Shown here one piece after another: positions 59,792-64,000 of a stretch of DNA of 64,000 nt; positions within the stretch are counted from its first letter, which is position 1; every line of letters begins with the position of its first letter. A program made the translations under genes and the position numbers. Under the pieces are notes generated by a model. That model was not told where the DNA came from, made no database searches, and worked only from the letters and a program-made list of their open reading frames with translations. The DNA comes from Halichondria panicea. Lineage: Eukaryota > Porifera > Demospongiae > Suberitida > Halichondriidae. The stretch spans positions 6,310,621 through 6,374,620 of the forward strand of contig NC_087389.1 in the NCBI RefSeq assembly GCF_963675165.1, in the 5' to 3' direction.

Positions 59792-62700
59792 TCACAAAGC
59801 GCCGGCATCTTTAAGCAAGCCAACGAGTTTCCCACTTTTCTGCAGTTGTTGAACGTCCGTGCCTCCACCCACACACTTGCCACCGATGAACACGCGTGGC
59901 ACCGAGCGAGCACCCGTCATACTGTTGAGCATATCTTGAATGGCACTACAGTCATCTGTATGGGAATAGAGCTAGGGGATAAAACTGAACTATACAAAGA
60001 TGTACTACTGTTATTAGAATGTTTTGCGAGCATCGAACATAACTTTGCGAGTGTTAAACACTTTCTTACAATAAAACCGCAAAAACCAAAACTGGTACGA
60101 CACACGAATACAATGTAGTTAAACACATGATCCTTGCCAGAACACAATACATGTAGTTAGATCGCAAAGCGTTAAGTTTTCTGCTGATTTGGCTCCTTTG
60201 CAAAGGTTTTTCACCAGCAAAATATAGGACTAGACATGTATTCTGTTGCTTTTTTAGCACATGTTCTGTTTAGATCAACTTATCCATTATCGACCATCTA
60301 TAATTATACAGTGAATTAACGGCCGGCCACTCATGAAGAAAGACCAACTGCTACATGTATAATTATCCAAGGCCAGGTCCCAAATGAACACTCGTGTACA
60401 AAACAACCCATCAACAAAGGAAGGTCACCTCTGTGTACATAAAACATCTTGTTCACTATACATGTAAAAGCCTAGTGAAGGTGTCCAAATTATTATGAAG
60501 AGGTTCCATAACAGCTGTAACTTGAGTACTGTACCAGCTGTGATTTTCTGAAAGCTTAGAAAGACGTAGAGACCATTCAAATATTAATGGTGTCATCATC
60601 AAAGTTATAATTACTACATTTTTTGCGAACTTTCGAATTTTATTTTCGAGTATTAATTTGACCATGGTCCAAGGCCGAAATAAGTTATGGATTATTTGAA
60701 ACGTCTCTTTCTAAGCTTTCAAAATCTTGACATTGGATCAATGGTATTACCATAGATGATACAGTACTGACGTGGATGTGAAACGGCCTAGTATCCGGAG
60801 GGGTCCACGGGAATTGTCTGAAGCTATCATCGTAACGAGCAGATTATGTTAGAAACCCTGTAACTGTCATGTTTATATAGCAACCAGAGCGTAGTAAACA
60901 GTGTTCCGTGTCTGAAAACTGGTGAAAATGACCGGCACACATTGATACTTGCAGTGGGCTTGTAGGTAAGACTAGTTTCTCTAAGCTCATGGGAGAATAT
61001 CATATTTTAGCATAAATTTTCCTGTAAAAATGCTTTGTGTGAGATTTTTGGCTTGGACAGTAAATATTCAGGTTACCATTCAGTAGTAATACTTGAAGTA
61101 CACTGTAAACTACGAGGAGAATCTATGTTTGACAACTGTTATGAAAGTTTAAGTGCTATAGAAAGGGCTAAAGCATGAGTTAGTTGCACTTTTTGCGTGA
61201 GGTTATTTCTAAACCTGTTGAGCCTACTTTTTGCATATTTAGCTGATGAAAACCTTCGTGTATTGATGCAGCAGGAGAATCTATTAACTAAGCATACAGT
61301 AAAGTTATTGGAAAAATACAGCCTCAAGAAAAATATGTAAAATCCATGTACATGTACTGTTAAACAAAAATTAATGCTACGTTCTTATTACAACTACAAT
61401 TATGATTTCTATCAATAAGTTCACACGTACATGTACATGTCATTAACTTTCCAAATTGCAGTGTTGTCTTTCGCTGAGCTAAGATATCAATTGCCAAATG
61501 TTAGCTAATTATACTATCAAGTGAAATTTATCCCAGGACCTACTCGAGTGCTACTTCTCTAGGCAACACCATCGGTGAAGACAGCATTAACGTCCAACCT
61601 CTTTTCAAGTGCCATGTATCTACACTTGTATAGGAATTTCGAACCGGCAAGTTGGAATGTGTCTCTCTCACAGCCACTTCGTAAACGATCAAGAAACAGT
61701 TTATCGTGTACTATAAATTAATACTCTCAAGACTATTATAATAATTATTAGCATGTACACGTACACGTACACGTACAGATCATCAACAATTTCACCCGTT
61801 TGCTTATCTCATGCTAGTGTTACGAGTCAGCCACACTTCTTTTGATCTACATGCATGCTACCAACATTGAGTGGCTTGCTTTTTGGATATAATTACATGG
61901 GTACAGGGGTAGATCTACTATAAAATAATAATTATAGACTATTTACTAGACTAATTATAGAATAGTTAATATCATCTTGCACTGGACTGTACTTCCTCTA
62001 CTCATTCTACCTCCTCACAGTCACTACTACTGTCTTCGCTTAATACACTTGCAGCATCAATATCCTTTCTGTTAATACATAGATTCTCTTTTATCTGTCT
62101 CTGGCCAGTTCTGCCAACTCACTTACACAGCTGCTTGGTATAACCTCGATAATTTCCTCGGCGTTTATTTGGATCAAATTGCTTAATTTACGGAAACTAG
62201 TAAATTACCTCGGATATGCTCGTTACTATGATAGCTTCAAGCAGAATACCGGAATCCGGAAACGTTTCACATCCACGTCAGTACTGTATCATCTATGGTA
62301 TTACAGAGTTATGGCTGTTGAAGCATGTTCAACTGCAACTCACTTCTATCCTCGATCTCCACGACAGCAAAGTCTTGCAGACCAGCGTCTCTGATGGACT
62401 GCTTGGCCATGGTACAGAATGGACAGTAGGTCTTGGAGAACACCACCACCTTGTTGCTGGCTATCTTATCTTCAACAAATTGTTTCGCCATTCCTGAAGT
62501 GTGTGTGTGGTGTGGGTGTGTAAAGATATCGACAATAATTAGATCCAGACGTACACTAGACCAGCACACACAGCTAGCTAGCTACATATACACAGAGCCT
62601 CCAGCATACATACACACATGCACTAACAGAAGCATAAGAGCAGCTGGTTAGTTAGCTAGCTAGATATATTCACCCTGATGTTCAGAGCTGCTGGTTTGCC

Positions 62701-62892
62701 CCATGAGTCACACACACGGCACTTACTGCTTGCTGAGGTGTGGAGGAAACCTTTAGGATGATATCTGTTGACAGAGTAAAGCTGAGAGTGCCGCGATGCC
62801 TTGCTGAGAGAGACTAACAGTAGCAGACTAGTCCTAAACATATACACGTACACAGGGTTGGAACTGCTGACTGGGTCTGTGTCAGCAACCAT
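59792..62892 (-). CDS. GLRX2: mitochondrial-type dithiol glutaredoxin
   Basis: Three exons (62727-62892, 62344-62493, 59792-59955), 159 aa in frame. Residues 1-56 form a basic, hydroxylated leader (MFRTSLLLLVSLSKASRHS from Met18) fitting a mitochondrial presequence. The thioredoxin-fold core has the active site TYCPFC, the cis-Pro loop RSVPRVFIGG and the glutathione-binding GGGTDVQQL. CPFC keeps both redox cysteines, so it should be a dithiol enzyme that reduces protein-glutathione disulphides. Best match by layout is GLRX2/GLRX1; human GLRX2 has CSYC, so orthology is inferred from the leader. Intron 2 is 2.4 kb and carries two element copies. The ATG is 50 bp from that of the divergent SAMTOR gene. 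Confidence 0.93.
60002..60240 (+). mobile_element. MITE-like element, family A, copy 3
   Basis: Diverged copy of the element at 28218-28416, sharing ATGATCCTTGCCAGAACACA, the GCTGATTTGGCTC segment and GCAAAGGTTTTTCACCAGC. About 40 bp longer than copy 2. It lies in intron 2 of the glutaredoxin gene. Confidence 0.72.
60749..62299. mobile_element. 1.55-kb element with 37-bp inverted termini
   Basis: ACCATAGATGATACAGTACT... through GGATGTGAAACG at 60749-60785 is repeated perfectly in inverse orientation at 62263-62299 (37 bp). The intervening sequence has no transposase-like frame and includes ACGTAC/CATGTA repeats near 61750 and AT-rich stretches, so it would be a non-autonomous DNA element or a large foldback. 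The right terminus lies 45 bp from glutaredoxin exon 2. Confidence 0.7.
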
Positions 62893-62942
62893 GTGACTGT
62901 GAATAATGGTAATGAAATGTCATTGGTTGGTGTACACATGTC
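62893..62942. promoter_or_regulatory. bidirectional core promoter, glutaredoxin / SAMTOR
   Basis: Only 50 bp separate the two divergent ATGs. The segment contains ATTGGTTGG, which on the other strand reads CCAACCAAT, an inverted CCAAT-box-like pair. If both ATGs are correct, the 5' UTRs must be very short or overlap the opposite gene. Confidence 0.55.

Positions 62943-64000
<1,058 letters not shown>

Overview
The window is animal nuclear DNA, most likely from a sponge (demosponge). The evidence is small exons with GT-AG introns, a metazoan gene set (a FoxP factor, an Ariadne E3 ligase, axonemal proteins, a SAMTOR orthologue), an NLR-type NACHT gene, and many short inverted-repeat elements and CA/GT microsatellites. 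The sponge assignment is inference from gene content and style; no species marker is visible. All gene models come from reading frames, splice sites and phase matching; no transcript evidence was available.

Layout. 1-1,852: 5' part of an NLR (NACHT plus start of an LRR region) on the minus strand, running off the left edge. 1.9-7.6 kb: gene-poor DNA with a MITE-like element and two minisatellites (28-bp and 37-bp units). 7.6-23.1 kb: a large nested satellite. About 14 units of roughly 0.8-1.4 kb each carry one to seven copies of a 54-bp minisatellite, interrupted by several insertions. The leftmost unit keeps what looks like the exon from which the 54-bp unit arose. 23-33.9 kb: gene-poor, with a small secreted-type ORF, a 35-bp minisatellite, several MITE-like elements and unresolved candidate exons at 29-31.3 kb.

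33.9-64 kb is gene-dense. In order: a sperm-tail PG-rich (SHIPPO) protein (minus, 10 exons, 495 aa); ARIH1-type RBR ubiquitin ligase (minus, 10 exons, 514 aa); SPAG8 homologue (plus, 4 exons, 163 aa), divergent from ARIH1; a 15-exon, 1,014-aa protein with helical-repeat-like segments and a katanin p80 con80-like C-terminus (plus); FoxP transcription factor (minus, 13 coding exons, 648 aa), convergent with the former; a mitochondrial-type dithiol glutaredoxin (minus, 3 exons, 159 aa); and the 5' part of SAMTOR/BMT2 (plus), whose ATG lies only 50 bp from the glutaredoxin ATG. Every complete model closes in frame across all its introns, which supports the exon calls.

Functional themes: three neighbouring genes (PG-rich, SPAG8-like, con80-like) point to cilia and microtubules, and the glutaredoxin/SAMTOR pair shares a very short head-to-head promoter. 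The most unusual features are repeats interacting with gene structure: a satellite apparently seeded by an exon, a minisatellite that multiplies a 3' splice site in ARIH1, duplicated 5' splice sites in two genes, and CA-repeat tracts directly abutting many splice acceptors.
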